Of a DNA stretch of 64,000 nucleotides, positions 8,818 to 16,365 are shown in pieces. Positions within the stretch are counted from its first letter, which is position 1, and each line of letters opens with the position of its first letter. Source of the stretch: Yinghuangia soli. GTDB taxonomy: Bacteria; Actinomycetota; Actinomycetes; Streptomycetales; Streptomycetaceae. The stretch spans positions 126,366 through 190,365 of the forward strand of contig NZ_JAKFHA010000013.1 in the NCBI RefSeq assembly GCF_021502675.1, written 5' to 3'. The notes beneath the pieces are model-generated. The model was given only the letters and a program-made list of their open reading frames with translations. It was not told where the DNA came from and searched no databases. Made by a program: the position numbers and the translations under genes.

Positions 8818-9726
8818 GTGGGCGATCGCGATCCGAGACTGCCGCTGACCCGGGCCGGCCACGACCGGGCGGCCGTGCACCGGCTCGACGAGGCCTGGTT
8901 GGCGCAGGCGTGGGCCACCCCCGAGACCCGCGTCCTGGTCATCGAGCAGGGCAAGGTGCACTGGACCGACGCGGGCGGTCCGGCGCTGGTCCTCGTGGGA
9001 CCGGGCGACGCCCCCGAGGGCGAGCGGTACTTCCTCGGCCTGGACCCGGACGGCGTGGCGTTCTTCGCGGTCGCCGCCGCGGCCCTGCCCGAGGGCGTCG
9101 ACGCCCAGGTCGGCCACCTGTTCACCCTCGGTTCGACGCTCGGCGAGCGCGACGCGGGCCTGCTGGTGCACGCGTACGGGCTGGAGAACTGGCACCGCAC
9201 GCACACTTTCTGCGCGCGCTGCGGGCAGCCGACCGAGCCGGTCGCCGCCGGGCACGTGCGCAAGTGCACGGTGTGCGCCGCGGAGCACTTCCCGCGGACC
9301 GACCCCGCGGTGATCATGCTCGTCGTCGACCCGCAGGACCGGGCGCTGCTGGGCCGCCAGACGAGCTGGCCGGAGAAGCGCTTCTCGACGCTGGCCGGAT
9401 TCGTCGAGCCGGGCGAGTCGCTGCGCCAGGCGGTGATCCGCGAGGTGGCCGAGGAGGCCGGCGTGCGGGTCGCCGACGTGACCTACATCGACAGCCAGCC
9501 GTGGCCGTTCCCGTCCAGCCTCATGCTCGGGTTCCACGCCACCTCGGTGGACGACCGCATCGACGTGGACGGCACCGAGATCGCCGAGGCCCGGTGGTTC
9601 TCGCGCGAGGAGCTGCGCGCCGCGGTGGACGCGGGGGAGATCCTGCTGCCCGGCGCGATCTCCATCTCGCGGCACCTGATCGAGCTCTGGTATGGCGAGC
9701 CCATCCCGGAGACCAACAAGTGGTGA
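8818..9726 (+). CDS. nudC: NAD(H) pyrophosphatase / deNADding Nudix hydrolase
   Basis: NudC hydrolyses NADH to NMNH and AMP and can remove NAD caps from RNA. The 302-residue protein shows the whole family signature: a zinc ribbon with CARCG and CTVC pairs, the Nudix box G-x5-E-x7-REVAEEAG within GFVEPGESLRQAVIREVAEE, and downstream SQPWPFPSSLM, the motif that separates NudC from other Nudix enzymes. The GTG at 8818 has GAGGGG 7 nt upstream; the in-frame GTG at 8812 sits too close. It is divergent from the EEP gene and convergent with the mycoredoxin gene, with a perfect palindrome between the latter pair. Confidence 0.95.
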   Translation: MGDRDPRLPLTRAGHDRAAVHRLDEAWLAQAWATPETRVLVIEQGKVHWTDAGGPALVLVGPGDAPEGERYFLGLDPDGVAFFAVAAAALPEGVDAQVGHLFTLGSTLGERDAGLLVHAYGLENWHRTHTFCARCGQPTEPVAAGHVRKCTVCAAEHFPRTDPAVIMLVVDPQDRALLGRQTSWPEKRFSTLAGFVEPGESLRQAVIREVAEEAGVRVADVTYIDSQPWPFPSSLMLGFHATSVDDRIDVDGTEIAEARWFSREELRAAVDAGEILLPGAISISRHLIELWYGEPIPETNKW

Positions 9727-9776
9727 CCGGCCGGCGCTGAGCCGCCGCGCGGTCGTCCGCGGACCCCGGCGGACAT

Positions 9777-9817
9777 GCGAGGGCCCCGGCAGCGGATCCG
9801 CTGCCGGGGCCCTTCGC
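9777..9817. terminator. perfect palindromic hairpin between nudC and mrx1
   Basis: Bases 9781-9812 are a perfect 32-bp palindrome (GGGCCCCGGCAGCGGA followed by its reverse complement), flanked by GCGA and TTCGC that extend the pairing. It sits between two convergent genes and should act as a bidirectional terminator. Confidence 0.85.
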
Positions 9818-9873
9818 GTTCAAGCTGCGTTCAAGACGCGCTCGAGCTGTCGATCAAGCCGTCGCTCAAGCCG

Positions 9874-10137
9874 TCACGCGGCGGCAGCCGCGAAGGCGTC
9901 CTTCACCTGGGCGAGGCTCGGGTTGGTGGCGACCCACTGGATCTCGCCGCCGACCGTCACGACCACGGTCGGAACGGTCTGGTTGCCGCCGTTGACGCTC
10001 ATCACGTAGTCGGCCGCCGCGGCGTCCTGCTCGATGTCGACCTCGGTGTAGGCCAGACCCTCGCGCTCCATCTGGCTCTTGAGGCGGCGGCAGTACCCGC
10101 ACCACGGGGTGCTGTACATCGTCACGGTGGCCGACAT
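9874..10137 (-). CDS. mrx1: mycoredoxin 1 (glutaredoxin-fold mycothiol-dependent reductase)
   Basis: An 87-residue glutaredoxin-like protein with active-site WCGYC (Cys13, Cys16) and the downstream cis-proline stretch QTVPTVVV. WCGYC, the segment EVDIEQDAAAA and SVNGGNQTVPT closely match the actinobacterial mycoredoxin Mrx1, which reduces mycothiol-mixed disulfides. ATG 10137 has GAGGAG 9 nt upstream. It is divergently placed from uvrD2, the same pairing as in mycobacteria (Rv3198A/Rv3198c). A near-consensus SigR promoter lies upstream, consistent with thiol-stress control. Confidence 0.92.
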   Translation of the reverse strand: MSATVTMYSTPWCGYCRRLKSQMEREGLAYTEVDIEQDAAAADYVMSVNGGNQTVPTVVVTVGGEIQWVATNPSLAQVKDAFAAAAA

Positions 10138-10179
10138 CGGCGAGGTCTCCTCTGCTGCGGGTGGACGTACTGACGTCAC

Positions 10180-10206
10180 AACGTACGACGCCGCCGGGTT
10201 TCTTCC
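10180..10206 (-). promoter_or_regulatory. candidate SigR promoter of mrx1
   Basis: Reading the minus strand, GGAAG (10206-10202), 19 nt, then GTT (10182-10180) differs from the SigR consensus GGAAT-N18/19-GTT at one base. It is 43 bp upstream of the mycoredoxin start. SigR control of this gene is inferred, and a housekeeping-type TACGTT overlaps it. Confidence 0.45.
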
Positions 10207-10268
10207 GCAACCGCACAGCCTGTGGACAACTTCACGTCCGCGACAGTGCGGCCTGAGAGGATGGCCCG

Positions 10269-12443
10269 GTGTTCGACCAGTACGGGCCCCCGCCCACCGC
10301 CGACGAGATCCTCGACGCGCTCGACCCGGAGCAGCGCCGAGTGGCCAAGTCCGTCGACGGTGCCGTCTGCGTGCTCGCCGGTGCCGGCACGGGCAAGACT
10401 CGGGCGATCACCCACCGCATCGCGTACGGCGTGCTGACCGGTGTGATGCAGCCCACCCAGACCCTCGCGGTCACCTTCACCGCGCGGGCCGCGGGGGAGA
10501 TGCGCGGGCGGCTGCGGCAGCTGGGCGTGTCCGGTGTGCAGGCCCGGACCTTCCACTCGGCGGCGCTGCGCCAGCTGCAGTTCTTCTGGCCGCGCACCTA
10601 CGGCGTGAACGCCCCGCGGCTGGTCGAGCGCAAGGTCCCGCTGGTCGCGGAGGCCGTCGCGGACTGCCGGCTGCGCGCCGACAAGGCCGAGTTGCGCGAC
10701 CTGACCGGCGAGATCGAGTGGGCCAAGGCCACCCAGACCGCGCCCGACGACTATCCGGGCCAGGTGCTGGCCACCAAGCGCAAGCCGCCGCGGGACGCCG
10801 CCGAGGTGGCCCGGGTCTATGCGGCGTACGAGAAGATCAAGGCCGGCCGCGGCCAGATGGACTTCGAGGATGTCCTGCTGCTGACCGTCGGCCTGCTCGA
10901 CGAGCGCATCGAGGTGCGCGAGCAGGTCCAGGCGCAGTACAAGCACTTCACCGTCGACGAGTACCAGGACGTCAACCCGCTGCAGCAGCGGCTCCTCGAC
11001 CTGTGGTCCCAGCAGTCCCGCAGCCTGTGCGTGGTCGGCGACGCGAGCCAGACCATCTACTCGTTCACCGGGGCCACCCCCGGCTTCCTGCTCGGCTTCC
11101 GGCACCGGCACCGCAGCGCCGAGGTCGTCGAGCTGGTCCGCGACTACCGCTCCACCCCGCAGGTGGTGCGGCTCGCCAACCGGCTGCTCACGCATGCCAC
11201 CGGTGAGGCCGCCAAGCACCGCATCGAGCTGATCTCGCAGCGCGCCGACGGCCCGGCGCCGGAGTATGTCGAGTTCGGCGACGAGCCCGGCGAGGCCGAG
11301 GGCGTCGCCCGGCGCGTCGCCAAGCTCCTGGAGCAGGGCGTGCGGGCTGCCGAGATCGCGGTGCTCTTCCGCACCAATTCACAGTCCGAGAGCTACGAGC
11401 AGGCCCTCGCCGACCTGGGCATCCCGTACGTGCTGCGCGGCGCCGAGCGGTTCTTCGAGCGGCCCGAGGTGCGCCAGGCCGCGGTCCTGCTGCGCGGCGC
11501 GGCCCGCTCCGCGGACTCCGGCGCGGGCAGCGGGCTGGCCGCCGAGGTCGGCGCGGTGCTGGTCGCGGGCGGCTGGACCCCCGAGCCGCCGAGCGGATCC
11601 GGCCAGGTGCGCGAGCGCTGGGAGTCGCTGAACGCCCTGGTGCGGCTGTCCGAGGACTTCTCCGCGGCCCGCCCCGAGGCCACCCTGGCGGACTTCGTCG
11701 AGGAGTTGGCCGAGCGGGCCAACGCGCAGCACGCCCCGACCGTCGAAGGCGTCACGCTGGCCTCCCTGCACGCCGCCAAGGGCCTGGAGTGGGATGCCGT
11801 CTTCCTGGTCGGCCTGACCGAGGGCATGATGCCCATCACCTACGCCGACACCGACGAGAAGGTCGAGGAGGAGCGGCGGCTCCTGTACGTCGGGATCACC
11901 CGGGCCCGCGAGCACCTGACCTTGTCGTGGGCGCTGTCCCGGTCGCCCGGAGGGCGGCCGAACCGCAGGCCCTCGCGTTTTCTGGATGGTCTGCGCGGCG
12001 GCGGTCCGGTCTCGTCGGGCGGCAGTTTCGCGCGCACGGCCGGCGCCGCGGCCCCCGCGTCCGGCGAAGCGCGCGAGCGGGCCGAGCGCCGGACCCGGTC
12101 CGGGCCGGTGCGCTGCCGGGTGTGCGGGCGCGGCCTGGCCGAGGCGGCGGCCCGCAAGCTGGGCCGGTGCCTGGAGTGCCCGTCCGACCTGGACGAGGAG
12201 CTCTACCAGCGGCTGCTGGACTGGCGGAAGGGCCAGGCCGCGGAGCTGGGGCAGCCTGCGTACTGCGTGTTCACCGACGCCACGCTGACCGCGATCGCCG
12301 AGGCCCAGCCGTCGTCGGAGAACCAGCTGGCGGCCATCTCGGGCGTCACCCGTGCCAAGATCGGCAAGTTCGGCGACGATGTGCTCGCCCTGGTCGCAGG
12401 GCGGGTGCCGGGTACTTCGGAACCCTTCGTCGAGGCCCCGTGA
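10269..12443 (+). CDS. uvrD2: ATP-dependent DNA helicase UvrD2
   Basis: A 724-residue SF1A 3'-5' helicase. Motifs: Walker A GAGTGKTR at residue 38, VTFTARAAGEM (Ia), VDEYQDVNPLQ (II), GDASQTIYSFTGA (III), LHAAKGLEWDAV (V) and LLYVGITRAREHL (VI). After the motor comes a zinc-type tetracysteine (CRVCG and CLECP, about residues 615-636) and a C-terminal HRDC-like domain; this arrangement identifies UvrD2 rather than UvrD1/PcrA. It is essential in mycobacteria and acts in DNA unwinding during repair or replication. GTG 10269 has GAGAGG 7 nt upstream. It is divergent from mrx1 and followed by the wblC leader. Confidence 0.95.
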   Translation: MFDQYGPPPTADEILDALDPEQRRVAKSVDGAVCVLAGAGTGKTRAITHRIAYGVLTGVMQPTQTLAVTFTARAAGEMRGRLRQLGVSGVQARTFHSAALRQLQFFWPRTYGVNAPRLVERKVPLVAEAVADCRLRADKAELRDLTGEIEWAKATQTAPDDYPGQVLATKRKPPRDAAEVARVYAAYEKIKAGRGQMDFEDVLLLTVGLLDERIEVREQVQAQYKHFTVDEYQDVNPLQQRLLDLWSQQSRSLCVVGDASQTIYSFTGATPGFLLGFRHRHRSAEVVELVRDYRSTPQVVRLANRLLTHATGEAAKHRIELISQRADGPAPEYVEFGDEPGEAEGVARRVAKLLEQGVRAAEIAVLFRTNSQSESYEQALADLGIPYVLRGAERFFERPEVRQAAVLLRGAARSADSGAGSGLAAEVGAVLVAGGWTPEPPSGSGQVRERWESLNALVRLSEDFSAARPEATLADFVEELAERANAQHAPTVEGVTLASLHAAKGLEWDAVFLVGLTEGMMPITYADTDEKVEEERRLLYVGITRAREHLTLSWALSRSPGGRPNRRPSRFLDGLRGGGPVSSGGSFARTAGAAAPASGEARERAERRTRSGPVRCRVCGRGLAEAAARKLGRCLECPSDLDEELYQRLLDWRKGQAAELGQPAYCVFTDATLTAIAEAQPSSENQLAAISGVTRAKIGKFGDDVLALVAGRVPGTSEPFVEAP

Positions 12444-12489
12444 AGGCCGTTCGACGAGGGACTTCCCTCAAGTGAGCGCAGACACGCGG

Positions 12490-12527
12490 AAAATAGTTTG
12501 CGCTCGTCTTGTTGCCCGATCTAACCT
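12490..12527 (+). promoter_or_regulatory. WhiB7-type autoregulated promoter of wblC
   Basis: AAAAT (12490-12494), three bases, TTGCGC as -35 (12498-12503), 18 bases, TAACCT as -10 (12522-12527). WhiB7 with its sigma partner recognises an AT-rich patch 3 bp upstream of the -35, which is exactly the spacing here. Predicted transcription start is about 12533, giving a leader of nearly 800 nt. Confidence 0.75.
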
Positions 12528-12530
12528 CAC

Positions 12531-12558
12531 GAGCACGGTCAACGTGTTGACCGTGCTC
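12531..12558. promoter_or_regulatory. 28-bp palindrome at the wblC transcription start
   Basis: GAGCACGGTCAAC (12531-12543), GT, GTTGACCGTGCTC (12546-12558): 13-bp perfect arms. It would place a tight hairpin at the 5' end of the wblC transcript. It could also be the uvrD2 terminator (88 bp after its stop, but without a T-run) or a protein operator; sequence alone does not decide. Confidence 0.6.
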
Positions 12559-12682
12559 GGCTGTGAAGTCGAGCCGCAGCAGCACGCTGCAGCAGAACCA
12601 CCAGCACCACCTGTCCGAATCAGCTGATCCGGATCCGCCTCAGGCGGAGCCCCGAACATCCCGTGGAAGGGAGGCGAACGTC

Positions 12683-13090
12683 GTGTCGATCAACATCAAA
12701 CTCTCAGTTGACGCCATTGCCGTCGCGCCCTCCGCGATGTCGGTGCGCTCTGCTGGGCTGGGTTCGCTGAAGCCTGCCTCCCTTTCGTCCTTGAACCTCA
12801 AGGGTCGGAACCTGCTCCTGGCTGCCTATGCCGGGACCGATGCCCGCATTCTCGCCACCGCCACGCCCGTAGTGGGCCTGGGCAGCGGCGAAGGCATCGG
12901 TCTGGCGGCAAGCGCCGAAGCAGGTTGGCAGGGCAGCGAGCGTACGAGTGTCATCACGCGCGATGAGCGACCGTCGGCATCCAGCGTGGCGGCATGCGAG
13001 CAGCAGCAGGTCGAGGACATGGCTCAGGCCATGGGCACGACCGGATTTGCCGGAATGCACGGGTACCCGTCCTGGAGGACGCGAACCTGA
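12683..13090 (+). CDS. leader ORF (uORF) controlling wblC
   Basis: A 135-codon frame starting with GTG 12683, preceded by AAGGGAGG with 8-nt spacing, one of the best RBSs in the window. The product begins MSINIKLSVDAIAV and resembles no enzyme. Third codon positions are far less GC-rich than in neighbouring genes and codons such as TCA, ATT, TTG and CTT are frequent, as expected for a regulatory peptide rather than an ordinary gene. Its TGA (13088-13090) lies inside a small hairpin just before an intrinsic terminator. Leader-ORF-dependent attenuation of whiB7/wblC by ribosome-targeting antibiotics is established in actinobacteria; this ORF is in the right place for it. The peptide may not need a function of its own. 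Confidence 0.7.
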   Translation: MSINIKLSVDAIAVAPSAMSVRSAGLGSLKPASLSSLNLKGRNLLLAAYAGTDARILATATPVVGLGSGEGIGLAASAEAGWQGSERTSVITRDERPSASSVAACEQQQVEDMAQAMGTTGFAGMHGYPSWRTRT

Positions 13091-13102
13091 CGATACGTCA
13101 GG
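13086..13102 (+). promoter_or_regulatory. hairpin over the uORF stop codon
   Basis: CCTGACG (13086-13092), ATA, CGTCAGG (13096-13102). The uORF stop is inside the left arm, so a terminating or stalled ribosome would disrupt it. It could take part in the switch between terminated and full-length wblC transcript. Confidence 0.6.
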
Positions 13103-13116
13103 TCGGCTTACCTCCA

Positions 13117-13160
13117 GGGCCGCGGAACCCGTACACCGGGATCCGCGGCCCTTGTTCTTT
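13117..13160 (+). terminator. intrinsic terminator (attenuator) in the wblC leader
   Basis: GGGCCGCGGA (13117-13126) pairs with TCCGCGGCCC (13142-13151), with an inner CCCG/CGGG pairing, followed by TTGTTCTTT. It is one of few hairpins here with a real T-run. It lies between the uORF and wblC, so transcription must read through it to express WblC. Confidence 0.85.
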
Positions 13161-13316
13161 GCCCTGACCCAACCGGCAGGACGCGTCCACCAGGACCGCG
13201 AAGACAACCAACTGGCGACAACGCCAAACGAGTTCACTCACGAGGAGCACCACGTGCCGTTCGACAAGCCCCCCACCGCAGCTGCTTTGGCCGTCCCAGT
13301 ACCGGAGGTAGACCTG

Positions 13317-13592
13317 ATGACTCTGACCGCGTTCGACGACATCGAGACCGTCGAGGGCACCATCCCGTGCCGTTCGTACGACCCGGAGGTGTTCTTCGCC
13401 GAGTCGCCGGCCGACGTCGAGTACGCCAAGGCCCTCTGCGGCGAGTGCCCGGTCCGGGCCGCCTGCCTGCAGGGCGCGCTCGAGCGCCGCGAGCCGTGGG
13501 GCGTCTGGGGTGGCGAGCTGTTCATCCAGGGTGTCGTCGTGGCCCGCAAGCGGCCGCGTGGGCGTCCGCGCAAGACGGAGGTCGCCGCGTGA
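13317..13592 (+). CDS. wblC: WhiB7/WblC iron-sulfur antibiotic-resistance regulator
   Basis: WblC binds a [4Fe-4S] cluster and sigma region 4 and activates intrinsic multidrug-resistance genes. Cys18, 41, 44 and 50 give the WhiB ligand pattern C-x22-C-x2-C-x5-C, followed by the turn GVWGG and the C-terminal AT-hook RGRPRK that is specific to WhiB7. The ATG at 13317 has GGAGG 8 nt upstream and gives 91 residues, the length of mycobacterial WhiB7. An alternative GTG at 13254 has GAGGAG 6 nt upstream and would add 21 residues, but codons there have poor GC3. Control is by the WhiB7-type promoter and leader described above. The next small gene overlaps the stop. Confidence 0.95.
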   Translation: MTLTAFDDIETVEGTIPCRSYDPEVFFAESPADVEYAKALCGECPVRAACLQGALERREPWGVWGGELFIQGVVVARKRPRGRPRKTEVAA

Positions 13593-13888
13593 ACCCCGCC
13601 GACCTGCCGCGCGCAGCCACCGTCCGCACCACCTCGAACGCACGCCAGGAACCGATGAGCACCCAGCCCGCACCCGCCGAGACCCACAGCACCCCGATCC
13701 TGGACAGGAACCGCGACATGTATCTGCTTCATGAAGCCCTCGCAAGAGCACAGATGGACGAACGACATCGGGAGGCCGAGCTGCACCGCCGTGCGGTGCA
13801 CGTCCGGGCCGCGCGCAAGATGAAGCGCCGGGCCGAGGTGGCCTCGCTGCGCGCCCGCCGGGCCCTGGCCCTGGCGGTCATGCAGTAA
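13589..13888 (+). CDS. small basic helical protein, translationally coupled to wblC
   Basis: The GTG at 13589 overlaps the wblC stop (GTGA), giving 99 residues; an in-frame ATG at 13655 would give 77. The product is a highly charged, Arg/Ala-rich helix (YLLHEALARAQMDERHREAEL, then many R/A/K) without membrane segments or cysteines. I do not recognise a family. Coupling to wblC suggests co-expression under antibiotic stress. It is closed by a strong terminator. Confidence 0.65.
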   Translation: MNPADLPRAATVRTTSNARQEPMSTQPAPAETHSTPILDRNRDMYLLHEALARAQMDERHREAELHRRAVHVRAARKMKRRAEVASLRARRALALAVMQ

Positions 13889-13926
13889 CACGGCGCCGAC
13901 CTGCCGATGCGCACGGAAAACCTGCT

Positions 13927-13950
13927 GTGAAGACGTGAAGACCTGAAGAA
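13927..13950. repeat. 8-bp tandem repeat x3
   Basis: GTGAAGAC, GTGAAGAC, CTGAAGAA in direct succession between the wblC operon end and its terminator. No function is evident. Confidence 0.6.
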
Positions 13951-13953
13951 GCG

Positions 13954-13987
13954 AAAGGGCGGGCACCCGAGAGGGTGCCCGCCCTTT
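13954..13987. terminator. bidirectional terminator between wblC operon and ABC1 kinase gene
   Basis: AAAGGGCGGGCACCC (13954-13968), loop GAGA, GGGTGCCCGCCCTTT (13973-13987): a perfect 15-bp stem with A and T tracts on the outside, suited to stop transcription from both sides. Confidence 0.9.
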
Positions 13988-14005
13988 GTGCGTCGATGCT
14001 TGCGG

Positions 14006-15436
14006 TCAGCCGGACTTGCCGGCGCCGGCGGCCCCGTCCGGGCCCCCGGCCCCTTCGGTCCCCGCGGTCTCCTCGAGTTCGTCGAACTCCTCGAACTCGT
14101 CCAGCTCGTCGTCGATTTCGTACTCCAGCTCGGCGAAGCCGGGGAGCCAGCACTCCAGTTCCTCGCGGAACGGCACCTCGGCGTCGAGCTGGCACAGCAC
14201 GCCGATGGTGCTGAGCGTGACGCGGTGGATCAGCAGGTAGTTCGGCGGCAGGTTGAGCTGGCGGGCCATCGCGGACGCCGGGTTGCGCGGGTCGCCGATC
14301 CGGGCGCCCTGCAGCCGCAGCCAGGCGCGGGTGAAGCGGAAGCGCTCGACCTGCGCCGGCTCGACCATGGGCAGCAGGTAGTCGAGGACCTCCTGCGCAT
14401 CGAGCTTGATGGACGGCTTGACGAAGCCCTCCGCGCGCAGCACCTCCATGACGCCCTCGGCCTCGTCGTCCAGGGCCAGCCGCATGGCCACCCCGATCGG
14501 TTCGGGCAGGCCGTCCGGCAGCCGGTTGACGGTGCCGAAGTCCAGGACGCCGAGCCGGCCGTCGGGCAGCAGCCGGAAGTTGCCCGGGTGCGAGTCGGCG
14601 TGCAGCATCCCGGTGCGCACCGGGCCGGAGAACAGGAACCGGACCAGCAGGTGCCCGGCCTGGTCGCGCTCCTCCGGGGTGCCCTTCTCGATGATCTTGG
14701 AGAGCGGGGTGCCGGTCATCCACTCGGTGACCAGCACGCGCTCCGCCTGGAAGACCACGCGCGGCACGAAGATGTCCGGGTCGTCGGCGAACTCGTCGGC
14801 GTGCGCCTGCTGGGCCTCGGCCTCCAGCTGATAGTCCAGCTCCTCGGCGACGCGCGCCTTGAGTTCGGCGATCAGCGGCTTGACGTCGATGCCGGGGATC
14901 AGCGCACCGGCGAACCGGGCCACATGGCCGAGCTGGTTGAGGTCGGAGATCAGCGCATCGCCGGCTCCCGGGTACTGGATCTTGACGGCCACCTCGCGGC
15001 CGTCGTGCCAGACCGCCCGGTGCACCTGCCCGATCGACGCGGCCGCGGCCGGCTTGTCGTCGAACTCCACGAACAGCGAGCGCCAGTCGGTGCCGAGGTT
15101 CTCGGCCAGCGCCTTGTGTACGGTGCGCACCGGCATCGGCGGCGCGGCGTCCTGCAGCTTGGTGAGCGCGGCGCGGTACGGCCCGGCGACTTCCTCGGGC
15201 AGGGCGGCCTCGAAGACGGACAGCGCCTGCCCGAGCTTCATGGCGCCGCCCTTGAGCTCGCCGAGCACCTTGAACATCTGCTGTGCGGTGCGCTGCTGGA
15301 GCTCGGCGGCGACGATCTCGGCCGGGCGGCCTCCTATCCGGCGCCCGAGCCCGATGGTCGCTCTGCCGGCGACGCCGAGCGGCAGCGATGCGAGCTTGGC
15401 GGTACGGGTCACCGCCCTGCGCGGAAGATCACTCAT
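14006..15436 (-). CDS. ABC1/AarF/UbiB-family atypical kinase
   Basis: A 476-residue member of the ABC1 (UbiB/AarF) family. Hallmarks: the KxGQ-type motif MKLGQALS, the Ala-rich nucleotide loop AAASIGQVHRA, the VAIK-like Lys in REVAVKIQYP, ExD-type helix EELDYQLEAEA, catalytic HADSHPGNF and DFG in LGVLDFGTV. Such proteins act as ATPases/kinases in isoprenoid-lipid or quinone metabolism; the substrate here is unknown. ATG 15436 has GAAGG about 7 nt upstream. The C terminus is an unusual acidic run of Glu/Asp/Phe followed by a Gly/Ala tail. It converges on the wblC operon. Confidence 0.9.
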   Translation of the reverse strand: MSDLPRRAVTRTAKLASLPLGVAGRATIGLGRRIGGRPAEIVAAELQQRTAQQMFKVLGELKGGAMKLGQALSVFEAALPEEVAGPYRAALTKLQDAAPPMPVRTVHKALAENLGTDWRSLFVEFDDKPAAAASIGQVHRAVWHDGREVAVKIQYPGAGDALISDLNQLGHVARFAGALIPGIDVKPLIAELKARVAEELDYQLEAEAQQAHADEFADDPDIFVPRVVFQAERVLVTEWMTGTPLSKIIEKGTPEERDQAGHLLVRFLFSGPVRTGMLHADSHPGNFRLLPDGRLGVLDFGTVNRLPDGLPEPIGVAMRLALDDEAEGVMEVLRAEGFVKPSIKLDAQEVLDYLLPMVEPAQVERFRFTRAWLRLQGARIGDPRNPASAMARQLNLPPNYLLIHRVTLSTIGVLCQLDAEVPFREELECWLPGFAELEYEIDDELDEFEEFDELEETAGTEGAGGPDGAAGAGKSG

Positions 15437-15690
15437 GCTTGCCCTTCGCCGGTTCGCTCGCATGGCTGGCTCACGATCCCATTGTGCGGGACGCGGTGCG
15501 CTGCCATGCACGATCAAGCGCCGGGCGCGCGGACCGGACCCGACCGTTGCGCGCTGCTTCCGTCCGACAATCGGACCAATCAGCGCACTGAACGCCGCAA
15601 AATGGAGGAAAATCACCGGTTGCTGCGATCGAACACGGGTGATTTGCGGACGCGGCGGCGAAGCAGCGGCTCGCGGCGCGCGGCGTTGGG

Positions 15691-15696
15691 TAACGT
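15691..15696 (+). promoter_or_regulatory. -10 element for leaderless metallopeptidase gene
   Basis: TAACGT ends 6 nt before GTG 15703, which has no RBS. The same hexamer and spacing class precede the adnB start at 2689. Confidence 0.55.
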
Positions 15697-15702
15697 CTGG
15701 TT

Positions 15703-16365
15703 GTGGCCGCCGATCCCGGGGCCGGGCGCTCCGCCGTGCCCGGAAACCCGTACGAGAACGCCGTCGAAGTCCGCCGCAGCGCTCGACGGCGACGAACCGT
15801 GTCGGCCTACCGCGACGGCGACCGCACGGTCGTCCTGCTGCCCGCGCGGATGTCCGCGGCCGAGGAGCAGCGCTGGGTCGGCATAATGCTCGACCGGCTG
15901 GCCGCCCAGGAGAAGCGCCGGCGCCCGAGCGACGAGGCCTTGGCCTTGCGGGCCCGCGAGCTGTCCGACCGCTATCTCGGCGGCCGCGCCGTACCGCTGA
16001 GCGTGCGGTGGGTGGACAACCAGAACACCCGCTGGGGCTCGTGCACCCCGCTCGACGCGTCCATCCGGCTGTCCAGCCGCCTGCAGGGCATGCCGACCTA
16101 TGTCGTCGACTACGTGCTGCTGCACGAGCTGGCCCATCTGCTGGTGCCCGGGCACGGCCCGCGATTCTGGACGCTGCTGGCCGCATACCCGCGGACCGAG
16201 CGGGCCCGCGGCTACCTGGAGGGCGTGGCCGCGTCCGGCGGACCCGACCTCTCGGACGAGGACGACGACGTCGACGGCCTCGACGGCATGGCCGATGCCG
16301 ATGATGCGGACGACGCAGAGGACGACGTGGACGACGAGGACGCCGCCGCAGAGCTCAACGGCTGA
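15703..16365 (+). CDS. YgjP/DUF45-like zinc metallopeptidase
   Basis: A 220-residue protein with the YgjP-type pattern RWGSC followed by HELAHLLVPGHGPRFW, where HExxH plus the later His bind zinc. Family members resemble SprT/M48-type proteases; substrates are not known. The GTG at 15703 is supported by the upstream -10 hexamer rather than a Shine-Dalgarno. The last 40 residues are almost purely Asp/Glu/Ala/Val (poly-acidic tail from about residue 183), probably disordered. Divergent from the ABC1 kinase gene. Confidence 0.85.
   Translation: MAADPGAGRSAVPGNPYENAVEVRRSARRRRTVSAYRDGDRTVVLLPARMSAAEEQRWVGIMLDRLAAQEKRRRPSDEALALRARELSDRYLGGRAVPLSVRWVDNQNTRWGSCTPLDASIRLSSRLQGMPTYVVDYVLLHELAHLLVPGHGPRFWTLLAAYPRTERARGYLEGVAASGGPDLSDEDDDVDGLDGMADADDADDAEDDVDDEDAAAELNG

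Noticed and set aside
12826-13020. minus-strand 64-codon frame in the wblC leader
   Set aside because: No RBS and directly opposite the uORF, which has a strong RBS and the expected position.
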